The notes under the pieces: model-generated
Seen by the model: the letters and a program-made list of their open reading frames with translations, nothing else
What the model was told of the DNA's origin: nothing
The model's database searches: none
Shown: piece by piece, positions 40,376-51,953 of the stretch
Position numbering within the stretch: the stretch's first letter is position 1
Layout of the letters: each line of letters opens with the position of its first letter
Made by a program: the position numbers and the translations under genes
Assembly: GCF_018691265.1 (NCBI RefSeq)
Contig: NW_024881296.1
Span: forward strand, 2,254,279 to 2,318,278
Origin: Tyto alba
Taxonomy: Eukaryota; Chordata; Aves; Strigiformes; Tytonidae
DNA: 64,000 nucleotides
Reading direction: 5' to 3'

Positions 40376-42991
40376 GTATATTAGTATGATATACTGCTGA
40401 TTTATAATAATATAATTAAAATAATTACCAAGTGCCTCTGAAAATATGCCAGTTTGGACAATCATTTTAGATTAGAAGCCTCAACTCCATATTAGCAAGA
40501 AGTCTGGTATGAAAAGAACAGATCAAAGGATTGCTGCAGTTGGTGCTGAAGGCTCTGCATCTATAGAATATGCACTTCTGGGGGTTTACTTTGAACTAGA
40601 TTTTGTCTGATTCCTTGGACAAAATATCCCTACCACTTATGTAGTTTGAAGACTGAAGATCAGTCACTATATTGGACCCTTCCTTCCCTATAGGGGGTTG
40701 GTACATGGTTGGTGAATACCTGGAGCTCAGCTGCTGGGTTCATTTTCCTTCAGAAAGAATCTAGTTTTTCCCCACACCAAAATCACCATGAACTGAACCA
40801 ACATGACGTAAGTGGAGTAAATCGGAGCATTTGCTTCTGCTCTAGGCCAAAACTCCAATTCAAATGCAGTCACCGATGAGAAAGGACGGGGCGATCAATC
40901 TGATCCCTTGATAGCTTTCTGTCTCCTTGTTATCATGCTACCAGTAATTCTCCTAGCTTCCAAGACAGGGAACAAGTTGATCGACACGCTACTTTGAAGG
41001 ACAGTCACTTAAAAGTCCTCTGATGGCAGATGGGAAGGCAAGAGGGAAGACATAAGTAGAAAGACCCTCTAGGGCAAGACACTCTAGATGCCCCAATCAC
41101 TGTCTTCAGATTCATTGGTTCCTCCCCTCCCCCTGCAGTTATCAATATTAATGAAGTGCCTTCTCAAAGCAATGGATGACGGTCATAGTAGCAGTATTGA
41201 CTTTTCCAAAGCTTTCAGTACAACTGATTTGTACTCTGATTTCATCATGGTAGCACAATGACATAACTTCAGACAGTTGCAAATGATTGCTTCTTTTCTC
41301 TTTAATGATCATGCCAGTAATATCCCTCTGTTCTCATTAAAGTGTTCTGTACCTGCATATCTTTATTTTGATCTTGTAAGAGCAGAGAACTCCTCTGCCT
41401 ATGACATTTGCCAATGCCAAGATTTTTATTTCCTCTCTACCAAATGTAACTACAACACAATGACTGTAAGAAGAACATATCTGAGTTCGACATATAACCA
41501 CTTCAAACTAAAGTAATATTACTCAGAAGACACATTAAGAAATCAGGCAAAACTGCAGTCTCTCTGACATCAAAGACTGTCAAGGAATTGGTAAATCATA
41601 GAGCCTGGATGAAACCTTCACTATCTGTGGCCAGCTAGGTAACAGGAGACAGGCAACATGTACAAAATTCATCAATCTTGCTAGAATTTTGTGTTAAGCA
41701 CTTGAGGAAATTATTAATTCATGTCCCCCTGTTGCAGATGGTGACATTCAAAAGCTTTATTTATACATATAAACCTTTTTAGTTTTCTATGGAAAAGTGT
41801 TTAAGAAAAGCATAATAGTTTCCAGAACTTTATATTCTTACCTACCTCAATTATCCTGGAAAATAAGTCTATACTGCTTTCTAAACAACTCTAAATGAAA
41901 TACATTACTGAAAAAATAAAGGAAAGGGACACAACTTCATGCTGCTGTTTTGATAGTATTCTGAGTAGAACTTCATATAAGTTCTTCTTCAATCAGTCAA
42001 CATTTAGGACTGCTAAAATATAAATACTATGTATGAATATATATATATACTAAGAGGAAAGTTAGCTGTTCAGGCCTGCCCCTTTCACAAAAATGAATCA
42101 TAGTTTTACTGGAAAAAAGACCTAAAATGAAATAAAGACCACCGAAGCGATGCAGACAGTTGCAATGGCTTGTTTCTTGACCCACTGGTTTGCAAACCCA
42201 AAGAGAAATGTAAAAATGTTGACAGCTGCAGAAGTTCCAGGAATACTCTTAATTAAGACATACGGTACCAAGAAGGGTTAATATTGTTTGAAAGTAAAAG
42301 CTCTCATTCTATTAACAAGACTTCTCTCTGTGCACTGCTGGGTCAGCACGGTAATTAAGAAAATTGCCTTTAGTGCACTTGTTTGGTAATGCTATTATCA
42401 TCTTTTTTCATCTTTTAACAAGAGTAAACTACTTGAAGATGTCCCCATTTACTCTTCTTGCTTCTAGTAACCCATGAACCCATCAAGTCCATACTATGCT
42501 AGCATTTAATGGGCTAAATGAGTTACTTTATCATCTGGTTCACCCTGAAGTCTTTTACATATTTTTCTTGACCTCTAACCTTCTGACTATTATTTTGACA
42601 GCTATCATTAATGCTGTGTCCTGGGCAACCACACATTGACTAAGATGGATGGCAAAATGGCTAAGGAGTTGAGAGCAACACACACCCACTTCCATCTTCC
42701 TCTTGATTAAATCAAAACCATACAAAGCCAAATCATACGATGGGTCCCATAGAAGCAGTGGAGAATATGAGCCACAGCTTAGTAAGTAAAGCTGAACAGA
42801 AAACAAAAGAGGGGAAAAAGCAGCCTTATTGTAAAACAAATAAGCTATATAAATTGGACACCTAGAACTCTATAAATCTTCTAAGTTATGACTATTCAGC
42901 TATGAACTTAGACGAATCAATAGGTGGTTAGAATGAAAATATTTTATACTAGTTGGTTAAAACATAGATTTGGCAGTAAATTTCACTCAAA
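40376..42991. other. non-genic single-copy DNA
   Basis: No gene, RNA or repeat family was recognised. A short TA run occurs at about 42039-42049. The minus-strand frame at 42555-42839 (94 codons) has no recognisable features. Confidence 0.5.
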
Positions 42992-43008
42992 CCCCCCCCC
43001 CCCCCCCC
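42992..43008. repeat. C17 homopolymer
   Basis: Uninterrupted run of 17 C on the plus strand (G17 on the minus strand), rare in AT-rich DNA and able to form i-motif or G-quadruplex structures. Its length may be inaccurate in the assembly. Confidence 0.95.
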
Positions 43009-44963
43009 AATCCACAACACAAAGAACATGCTTATGTGGAAAGGACACAGTTAATTGGAGAGAAAGTTTGATACAACTTACTACTTTTCTAATAAGCTAC
43101 CCCACTTCAAAGGCGAGCATGGCCCCTTCTGATCACTTGCATGGAACACCACGGACTGTGGTCCTGCACAATTGTAAGGTCACTACAAATCATGCACCTT
43201 GAACAATTAAACTATTCCCCTCGGAGAAGCTGGATGATTTCATTTAAGAAAATGGAATCTAGATAAAAGGGGCAAAAGGAACTTCAAATAGTTCCACGTG
43301 CTTAAAATGAGATTAAATAATGGAAGGAGATGTTAGTGTCAGATAAGATCGTACCCAAAGAGTCATTCTAACTGCATTTCAGACAGTTGGTGTAATCAGG
43401 CAGCAGGTCAATGGAAAGGAAGGCACTATTTTGCCAAGCAGAAGAAAAAAAACGGTGATTTAAGAGTCCACTAAAGTATTATCCAGAGACTAGTTTTTTT
43501 AAAAAAAACCAAGCTAAACTATCAGGAAAAAGCCAGGAACAACATGAGAAGGAAAGACAACCAGAACAATGCCACAAAGAAAATTCCCAGCCTCTTTGTC
43601 TTTTAAAATGAATGTCCCTCACTGATGGAAAACTGAAATACTACAGCTCACTGATGGACCTGACACTTGACCCCTCTTAGTAATTAGGGTTGGAATCTGG
43701 AAACTACAGCACTTACTTGCTTTAAGCAGCATTCTTTAGGGCCATAACAATTTTTGTGATTGCTTTATGAGCAGAATTTTTACTAGGCATGGACCAGATG
43801 AAAATAAAGCTAGCAAAATGACTACAGGCAGCTCTTGGGTAGAGGAAAGCTAAACTTCAGATGACCTTGGTCTTACTCTGGTTTGCACATGCCTTGTATT
43901 TTCAAAATAGATGTTCTCCCGAAGCACGTTCCTTGGGAAGAGTTTCAGATCTGATCCTCAAAAGTTGCGCATGCCCCACAAGGCCCTAAGCAGCCTGGAA
44001 AGGGGAATGGGTAGATCAGCCCATGAGAGCTGGGGACAAACTCTTGATCAGAACAACCAAGCTGCCATATCTGGATCTCTCTACCCTCGATAAAACTACC
44101 CTTTTATAGAATTAGAGAATGGCCCACTATGCATTATTCACCTGTGTTTTATGTCTGGTATTTTTAGTTGCAAATATTTCCAATTAAAACAATGTTTCTG
44201 GGGGTTCAAGTGCAATTCAAGACACCAAATCAGCTTTCAAATTACAATAAAGCAATAATAATAAAACATTTCCAGAACAAATACTAACCCATGCACTCAG
44301 TATCACACTGGCAAAAGCCTTTTAGAAGACCATAATGATGCATTAATTAGTCCTGAATGATGATATTACTAATATGCGACGGCTTACTAACTGAGAAACT
44401 CACATTACCAAAGCATGTGTGCTCTGTGCTTCCTTCACACATCACACAGCACACTTGAGCTCACAGCCATTTGCATTATATCTCACTCTCTCATCTCAAG
44501 TAAGCCAGCAGGTCAAAAGATAATCAAAACAAGAAGCCTTGTACTGCACAATTTTACTCATGCAACCAAATACGAACTTTCTTAAAATTGTACCTGCAAT
44601 ACAATAAAACAGCTTGTGTGCTTGGTAACTTGCGGGAGTAGTTCTAAAGAATAACTGATTTCAGGAAGATGATTTTAAATTAAGATCATTCTCCAGCTCT
44701 AGGATCCCGCCTAGATATTAACAACTTCCCTTCAAAACAAGTTTTGCCCTACAAAATTCTGGTGAGATTACAGCAACTGTACTTCAGTGCTTCAAACTGC
44801 AGTGCATGCACTGCACCATCCATGTGTCAAACAGGTGTTCACAGGACCATTTTATTGCAGGGTTCAATGATCAGAAAAATCTACAGGGGAAATGGGGACA
44901 TGTTGCCCCAGGAATTACATATAGTTTTTTTCATGACAGAAGTGTGATGTATGATCTAGATCC
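43009..44963. other. non-genic single-copy DNA
   Basis: Nothing recognised. A TTTTTTTAAAAAAAA self-complementary stretch lies at about 43494-43508. Confidence 0.5.
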
Positions 44964-44986
44964 AAAGAAAGAAAGAAAGAAAGAAA
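44964..44986. repeat. (AAAG)n microsatellite
   Basis: Between five and six perfect AAAG units. Probably polymorphic in length. Confidence 0.9.
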
Positions 44987-47900
44987 ATGTTATATTTAAC
45001 AATAGCCCTGCATTCAAAAATAAATCAGTACAGCTGTAAAGACTAGACAATTTTTTACTGGTGACAAACACCTTTCTCTTAAACCACAATTACAAAAGCC
45101 AGAGTTAGATGACATGGTTGTGTGTTTTTGTATATTGCTGTGGATTAAATTAGGAAATTCATAATTACCTTACAATATACTCAGGTTAAAGTTACGTTGC
45201 ACCATAACCAAAAATAATAGGTTGTTCACTTTTTCCCCCTCATTTCTTTCCTGGACATTTCTTTCCTTTGCTTATCTCTGTCTAATAATAAAGTAGGTAT
45301 ACATAAAAAAAAAAGAGAACTTTAAGTCCAGCATCTGTAGTCATCCATTTCAACGAGAAAGTCTGATCATCCTCCTAATACTATTCATGATATTGAATAT
45401 CTGTAAAAGCTTTATTACAGCTTGCATATCATTGCAAAAGAGTAAAGACCTAATGCAGTCATGTTTCAGAGAAGTTGCTATGTGCATTAATCAATGTGCT
45501 GCTGAATCCTTATCTATGATTCTTCATTAAAATCGTTGTCCTATTTGATGAGTGACTGTTGCTTGCTAAAAGATAATGGCTTTTACAGCTACCACATCTT
45601 TATGTGCCTATGCTGTCCAGATTAAGCGCTATGTTTACTTAATTGTATAGGGTTTTCTTTATATTTTTGTATTTTCTTGGTGAAAATGAAACACCAAGGC
45701 TATCCCCGAATCAGCACCCCAACCCCCTATTTACTGGGCAAACTGGGCAGAAAAATGGGATATTCCAATAGCTTTTAAATTCCTACTGCCCAAATGGCAA
45801 TGGAGTAGCAAGCCAAGCCTAGTAATGCCAGTAACTGATGGTGAGCAGTACGTTTAATAAAAAGGCAGCACCAACCACAGAATGGGCTAATTCACACCAC
45901 TAACAGAAGCATACCCAGGGAGTGTAAAAGGATCACAACTTTGAGCTGATGCCTCCCAGGTTAACACACATGCTATGACTCGGCGGGTCTTGGTCTTTTT
46001 CACATTTAATGTTGGGGGGCCATTTGCAAAGGGTAAAGAGGTAAGGGCAGGGAGATGAGCATACCAAGTGTTGATCACACTGATGTGATTTACATTCAAA
46101 CTTTATTACCTCTCATTCCTTCTTGCTGATCTTCCTTGGACGCTCCAGACAATCTCACAAAGGCTCACTGCTTTCCCCAGGACCCCAGCAAGTGCTCTAC
46201 AGACAGCTGATATTTTGACTGCAGATCACAGCTGAAGAATTTCAGAAATAAACAACTATGGGAAACTGTGTATTTATAACTTACTTCTTGGACATGTTTC
46301 AGTTGCATAACACAAACATGAGAAAGAACACTCCTGAAAACTATCTTCCCCCCACACACTAAAAAAAGTATTTTAAATATCAATGTTTGTAATCACTTGC
46401 ATTTCACTGGTGCTAAAATAAATGGATTTTTCAGTAGCTATATCATAGCATTTAATTTAATGTGTACTCAAATCTAAGTCCAAGCAGGTATGTGAGTTAA
46501 CTTATTGTATGTTGCAAGGGTGTTTCCCTGGTAATTTACTTGCTGATACCTGAGAGTAGCTGAGAGGCTCAGCTCAATGTTAATTAAGTCAAAACTGTCA
46601 CTAGCTTGCCCACTCATGTGAGCAGCGGACGCCTGCAGCCGATCTGTGGGGCTGCACCGCTCACTGACATGAGCACAAAGTACCGAACTGGTTGTTTCTT
46701 TGGGTGCTGCACATGCCTGGAGAGCACCGTGTTTTGGGCAGTCGGAAGCACCAAACGGCCTGGCTGGCACTGAATCTGTCCTGTTGTGCATAATGTATTA
46801 GACAAAGCTAACGACTGAGTATTTTATGTGTTAACAGTGGGCCATTACGTCTAATAAGAGACAATAATACCACCAGTATGAATATTGGTGCAGTATCATT
46901 GTACACAATATTCAGATAGTGGGTTTGGGGAACCCAGGAAGCAACTCAGTTAAAATTTGTAAATCTCAGATGACCGTTTGACTGTGTTAGAAAGACACTG
47001 AAGCCTGAAATAAAATTTCATTAAATCAAGAATAATAGTAATTCATATTGCAGAAACACCTGCCCTTCCTGACCAAATACTACTCAAACAAAAAGCTGGC
47101 TATAATCAACCACTGAGAAATAGCAGCTCTCTTAATAAATTAATCTAATTAATGCACTCCCTTTATTTATTAAACTAATTGCATTGGTTCCTCAAGGGGA
47201 ATTACATTTCCCCCATTTCTCCTTAACCTGTATCCTAGGCAGAATCTTCAGCATTTTATTTCAGCAATTGACAAAATATTTTTGGTATATTCTTACCCTA
47301 TAATAAACTGCCATCATAAACAAGGCATTGTGATTTCTAAGTCATAAAAACACAGCAGGTGAATAGAAAAGGGATGTGATAACCGACAATAAAGTTTGCA
47401 CTGCTGCCCCAAAAGCCCTGAGTATTGGCAGCTACTGCCAGACTTCACAAGTAAATTTCCAACTGGATCAACACATCATGAAATGCTTTATAGAAAGAGA
47501 AAGGAGAATGCTTAATGTAGGCAAGACTTTAAGAAAACATTTTGGATGTAAAGGGGGCCTCAAACACAAATGTAATTCAGTAAATAAAACATCAATGTCA
47601 ATGACACAATAACAGGCCAAATTGAGCACACTGAGTTTGCTCTAACCAGCAGAAAATGCACAGTAGTGGAGAGAGAATGAAAGAGAGAAAGGAAAGTGCA
47701 TGCAATTTTTTGGTACACTTTTCTAGAATTATTTGATTCAACCGTCTGTTACAAAGCAGCTAAACAGACTGGTAACAGTCATAACAGTGTTATGCATCTG
47801 ATTTTATCTGTACTTCCAGTGCAAATGAGAAGTTATTCACAGTAAATCAGAGGACATACATAAGACTTCTGGTGAATGTTCAGCCTTGTGCCAATCTGCT

Positions 47901-50759
47901 ACATGTAAGTAAATTTCACATTCAAAGTCTCTATTATTTAGTTAAGTAAGTAAAATAATGTATTAGCCTTTGTTTTAAACGGGCAAGATTTTAACAGCTT
48001 CCAAGCACAAATTCAGAAATGCAAAAATTCAAGGTTGAAAAATAAAAAATGGCAGCACCAATATAAACCTGTATAAAATTCTACCTGTGGAGACATCAGG
48101 GAAAGCTGAAGGGGAAAACGTACCTTTTAAAATCTCACACAGAAGAGATATAGATGGCTAAATGCTGTGTGGCAGAAAGAAAATAACATCTCACCTGTTA
48201 CATCGATTCTCTTTTCAGAGGAATATAGTGCTCTGTAGGTAATATTCTATGTACTGGATATTACAATATTTTAAAACGTATTTGTATGAACTTGTTCCCC
48301 AAATACAGCTTCTCTTAATACAATATGAGACGTAAAAATCTAAAAGTAATTTACTGTAATTTTTTGGACAGTAGCCTCCTGCCAGGCAATCACCTCTAGT
48401 CAGACCTCTGGCTGAAGCCAACTCCTTCTTGTGCAACTTCTCTGTCAGGTGCACATGTTTTGAAAATAAAGGAACAGTTGTACATTATCACTGGCTAATG
48501 ACAACCATTTCTCTTAAAAGATTGAGGGCTGCAAACAACACTGTCAACACAAACATGTAAAATATAGAAAGTTAATAACAATTACCAGCATGATAGATAA
48601 TTCTGAATATCCCTAAGCACATCAAGAAGCAGAGCTTGTAGTTACAGCATTTGTGATTTATCAGACCTTCATCACAGCAGACTCCTTTCAGTGTAGAAAT
48701 CATTACAGTAAGAGGTCACCCTTCCATGCCCCCCCACCAACTCTTCCTCCTCCCAGCTCACTCGGGATCTACTCTTCCACAAGGAGTGAAGCAGGTCCCC
48801 AGTTTACGGCTGCATACCCGCAATTCTGTCACACAACGCATGAACGTGGCCTGGCTTGGCCAGTGCTAATCAGCAGCGGTAATACCTCCTTCCAGACAAT
48901 CCATCTAACCTCTCGTTTACTCCAGTGCAAACGTGTGGAGAATCAGGTAGGTCATCTTTTCCCCCTTTGCTGAAATGGTGATGGCAAGAAGTCAGCAGAC
49001 TCTGTGGAGTTCTATGCTTCACAATCTCTCTACTCCCCATGTTAACCATACAAATATGCTGAAACATAATCCATGGAAGAAACAGAAGATAAACTAGGAG
49101 GAACATTAATCTTGAACTGTGCTGGAGGCATCCCTTTCAATTACTCTTCTTTCTCAGCTCTTTCCTTGTTATCTATAGCTTCTTTGGTAACACCACCTCT
49201 TCCAATTGGAAATCCTTCTCTGCTTACGTCATCTCTTTATGAAAAAGGAAAGAGAGGCGCTGCTCTAAGTGTTTTTGTATGGGGTGAATTAGGACTGCTT
49301 TCCTTTTCTTGACTAATATTCATATAAGAGACATAGCAAAAACCTGGACAATTATTGCTGTGGTCAATATAGAATAAGAAAAAAAAAACTATCATTTTGC
49401 TTATGGATGCTTCCTCCACAAGATGCCAGCTGGCACTTCGAGGTGTTTGAAACAACTAGCTGACTGCACTTGGCTCTTTTTCTCTTATTGTGCTTTGACA
49501 AGCCTGAATTCTGCTTTAATGTTGCTTATTCTTGACTCATTTCTCTGCTCGTCCCTTGGGAACTGCTGGTATACCACTTTTTGCATCAGCAATTTCTTGG
49601 TGGTATCACCAGGCTCCACGTGTACTGCTTATTTCTTTACTTCATTATGCTTTATTAGCATCTTCTTTACCTGTTTGTCGCCATAGACTTCCTGTCTCTT
49701 TCTGCCAGGAGCCTCAGATTCTTTCCTCCATTTCTCCCCAGAGATCCCTTCCCCTCCCCTCTCCTCTCATTATTTCTTTTCCACCCCACTGCCCTCACAG
49801 ACCCTCCTGTCAAGCCAGCAGGCCTTCTGGACAAGGAAAAAACCTGAAGACTTTCTCTCTGTAAACTGCTGGTAGGGATGCTGAGTCACTGCAGTGCTTA
49901 CGAGTCAAAGAAAGGGTCCATGCTCATCCATAAAGACAAAGCCAGATTTTCTCACAGCAGCAGGGGATTAACAGTAAAGCAGTTTAGACACGACTTTCTA
50001 CCTTGTAGTACGTGGAATTAACACAAATGACATGGCTGACCAGTATTTTACTTGCTGGATACATTATCCTCCCTTACACTCTTTATGGAGCCTTTGAGTT
50101 AACAGGACAAAAAACTGTACTGTCAGAAATTTTGAGATAAAATAGGAGACCCATTCTGAAAGAGGACTTCATAGGATTGTCTGACATTGTTCTTGAGCTC
50201 CTGCTGAAGGGGAAATATTCAGCTGTGAAAAATAATATGGTAAAGAAGTCCATGTGCAAAAGCAGTTCACTAACTGAAATTTTTTGGCATCTCCTGTGTG
50301 TTACAATTGCTCAGGGTCTTCCGTATTTGGGATGAGGAGACAGTGAAGAGGTGGGCACATAACGAGCTAACTTTCTGAAAAGCGATCAATTTAAATGCAC
50401 CTTCCTCAGTGAGTAATTCTGTTCCCACAGTGTACATATAGTGTATGTGAGGAAAGCAAACTGTCCTCGTCACTCATAGAAAGTAAGGTGAACCTCTTGA
50501 AGACTGCACAAACTTCATTCATATTTAAGACCAGAGAACCACCGCAAAGTGTATTCCTCAACTTTTGGAGTGACCACAGCTTTAGCTGACTCAGACTTCT
50601 GAAAAAGTCAGGTAAGGACCTCTGAAAAGTCAGACAAACAGTCTTGCTGTTTCAGTGAAAAATATTTTTCACTCCACAAGTAAAAATGTTGGCAAAGATT
50701 TACTGTCTTTTCTACAAGTACATATTTTATGTCTATTTCAACGAAAATCAGTATATCAT
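44987..50759. other. non-genic single-copy DNA with possible regulatory blocks
   Basis: No gene or repeat family was recognised. The block at 45400-45660 is repeat-free and looks like conserved non-coding DNA. The block at 47130-47230 carries the homeodomain-type words TAATTAATGCA (47146-47156) and TAATTGCAT (47176-47184). A modest CpG-richer patch (about nine CpG in 150 bases) lies at 46620-46770. A pyrimidine-rich stretch at 49660-49830 opens Ser/Pro-rich frames that are not credible genes. Confidence 0.4.
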
Positions 50760-50895
50760 AAATTATTTTATTGATCTCACAGATGAGTAAACTTTTCAGT
50801 ACAAAGTAGATAACTGCCTTGTTAAGGTCAGACCTGAGTTAGCATGGCTGAAAATAGGTATCTCTCACTCCAACCACTAGACTAGTCTTTTCTCA
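50760..50895 (-). mobile_element. MIR / CORE-SINE copy, reverse orientation
   Basis: On the plus strand the order is that of a reversed MIR: CACAGATGAGTAAACT at 50778-50793 (compare ACAGATGAGGAAACTGAG), then GCCTTGTTAAGGTCA at 50816-50830 (compare TTGCCCAAGGTCA), and finally ACTCCAACCACTAGACTAG at 50867-50885 (compare GACTCCAAAGCC and CACTACACCA at the reversed tRNA-related head). The copy is diverged and 3'-truncated. It ends about 40 bases before the LTR begins, so it is older sequence beside which the LTR inserted. Confidence 0.7.
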
Positions 50896-51101
50896 TTATT
50901 TACCCTATGTTCTCTTACATGTTTAAAAGGAAAACTGTAAAGGGACCTGAAAGATGTGGGACTCTGCCCTGGGTTTGAGTGAGTGGTGGGGTTTTTGGTA
51001 GCAGAGCACCCTGTGAGAACCTTCTTGAAGCTCCCCCAGCTCCAAGTTGGCCCCACCTCTGCACCAAGGCCGAACCAAAGAGTTGCACCTCTGCGATAAC
51101 G

Positions 51102-51109
51102 TATTTAAG
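51102..51109 (+). promoter_or_regulatory. TATA-like box within the LTR
   Basis: TATTTAAG lies about 167 bases into the LTR and is preceded by a GCGATAAC stretch. Position and composition suit the end of a retroviral U3. Whether it still drives transcription is unknown. Confidence 0.4.
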
Positions 51110-51757
51110 AAGGGACCTGGGAGAAGGAGTTGGACATGTGAGGAGGAGTTGCAGCATCTGCGTGAACACCAAAGTCAGTGGAGGAACAGAGGAGGAAAGG
51201 GGGGCAGAGCCCACCCTGTATCCTGTGGTGAGACGGCAATGCAGCCCGCCCTGCATTGGAGATCTACGGTAGAGCAGATACTGATTTATGGCCTGTGAGG
51301 GGTCCCACACAGAAAATTAAGGTGTCTGCGCCCAAAGGCAGCAGGGACCCCGTGGGGAGAAGCAGCCCCCGCTGTTGTAGTTCAGCGCTGGGAGGACTGC
51401 AGCATGCGGGGGTGTCCCACGCCAGAGCAGCTCGGGAAGGGCTGTGGCCCATGGGAGGGACTCCAGTTGGAGAAAAGTTGTGGAGGACTGTCTCCCGCGA
51501 GAGGGGACCATGATGGAGCAGGGGGGAGGAAGTTCAGAAGCTCCCCCGTGCTATCAAAGATGGAAGAAGTGGCAGCACTGACTGCCCCCCCCCCATTCCC
51601 TGCCCCTGAACCACTGGGTGGGAGGAGGTAGAGATATCGGGAGCAGAAATGAGCCCGGGAAGAAGGGAGGGGTGGGGGGAAGGTGTTCTCAAGATGTGGC
51701 AATGCTTCTCACTGTCCTACTCTGTCTGTTAAGTGTTGTTGGTTTGTTACTGTCTGT

Positions 51758-51763
51758 AATAAA
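51758..51763 (+). terminator. AATAAA polyadenylation signal of the LTR
   Basis: A canonical AATAAA is followed within 20 bases by a T-rich stretch (51770-51780) and 50 bases later by GTGACC-type U5 sequence, as in bird LTRs of this sort. It would mark the end of the R region. Confidence 0.55.
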
Positions 51764-51953
51764 TTTACGTTCTTTTTTCTTCCTCTAAGGAGTATGTCTT
51801 TTGCCTGTGACCATAATGGGTGATTTATCCCTCCCTGGCCTATCTCAAATCCAAAGCCTTTGCTTATTTTCTCCTCAGTGCTGGGGGGGAAGGGGAAGTG
51901 AGCAGTTGTGTGGTGCTCAGTTGCCCTCTGAGCTCAAGCTATGACTGACTCCA

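Larger units (their letters stand above)
50936..51953 (+). mobile_element. solo LTR of an avian endogenous retrovirus
   Basis: About 1 kb of GC-rich, CpG-bearing sequence, unlike the AT-rich flanks, has the layout of a bird retroviral LTR. It starts with TGT (50936) and has a TATTTAAG TATA-like box at 51102-51109 and a G-rich purine-loaded middle. AATAAA follows at 51758-51763 with T-rich sequence after it. A TTTTGCCTGTGACCATAATGG block, a TATCTCAAATCC block and a GTGTGGTGCTCAGTTGCC block near the end are all familiar from bird LTRs. The last bases are CA (51952-51953). The word AAGGAAA flanks it on both sides (50927-50933 and 51954-51960), a possible target-site duplication, although two extra bases separate the left copy from TGT. 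There is no gag, pol or env sequence on either side, so this is a solo LTR left by recombination. Family and class (ERVL- or ERVK-like) were not determined. Open frames inside are composition effects. Confidence 0.75.

Noticed and set aside
50915..51702. Several overlapping frames on both strands as viral genes
   Set aside because: They lie inside the GC-rich LTR, are open on both strands and contain no gag, pol or env features.
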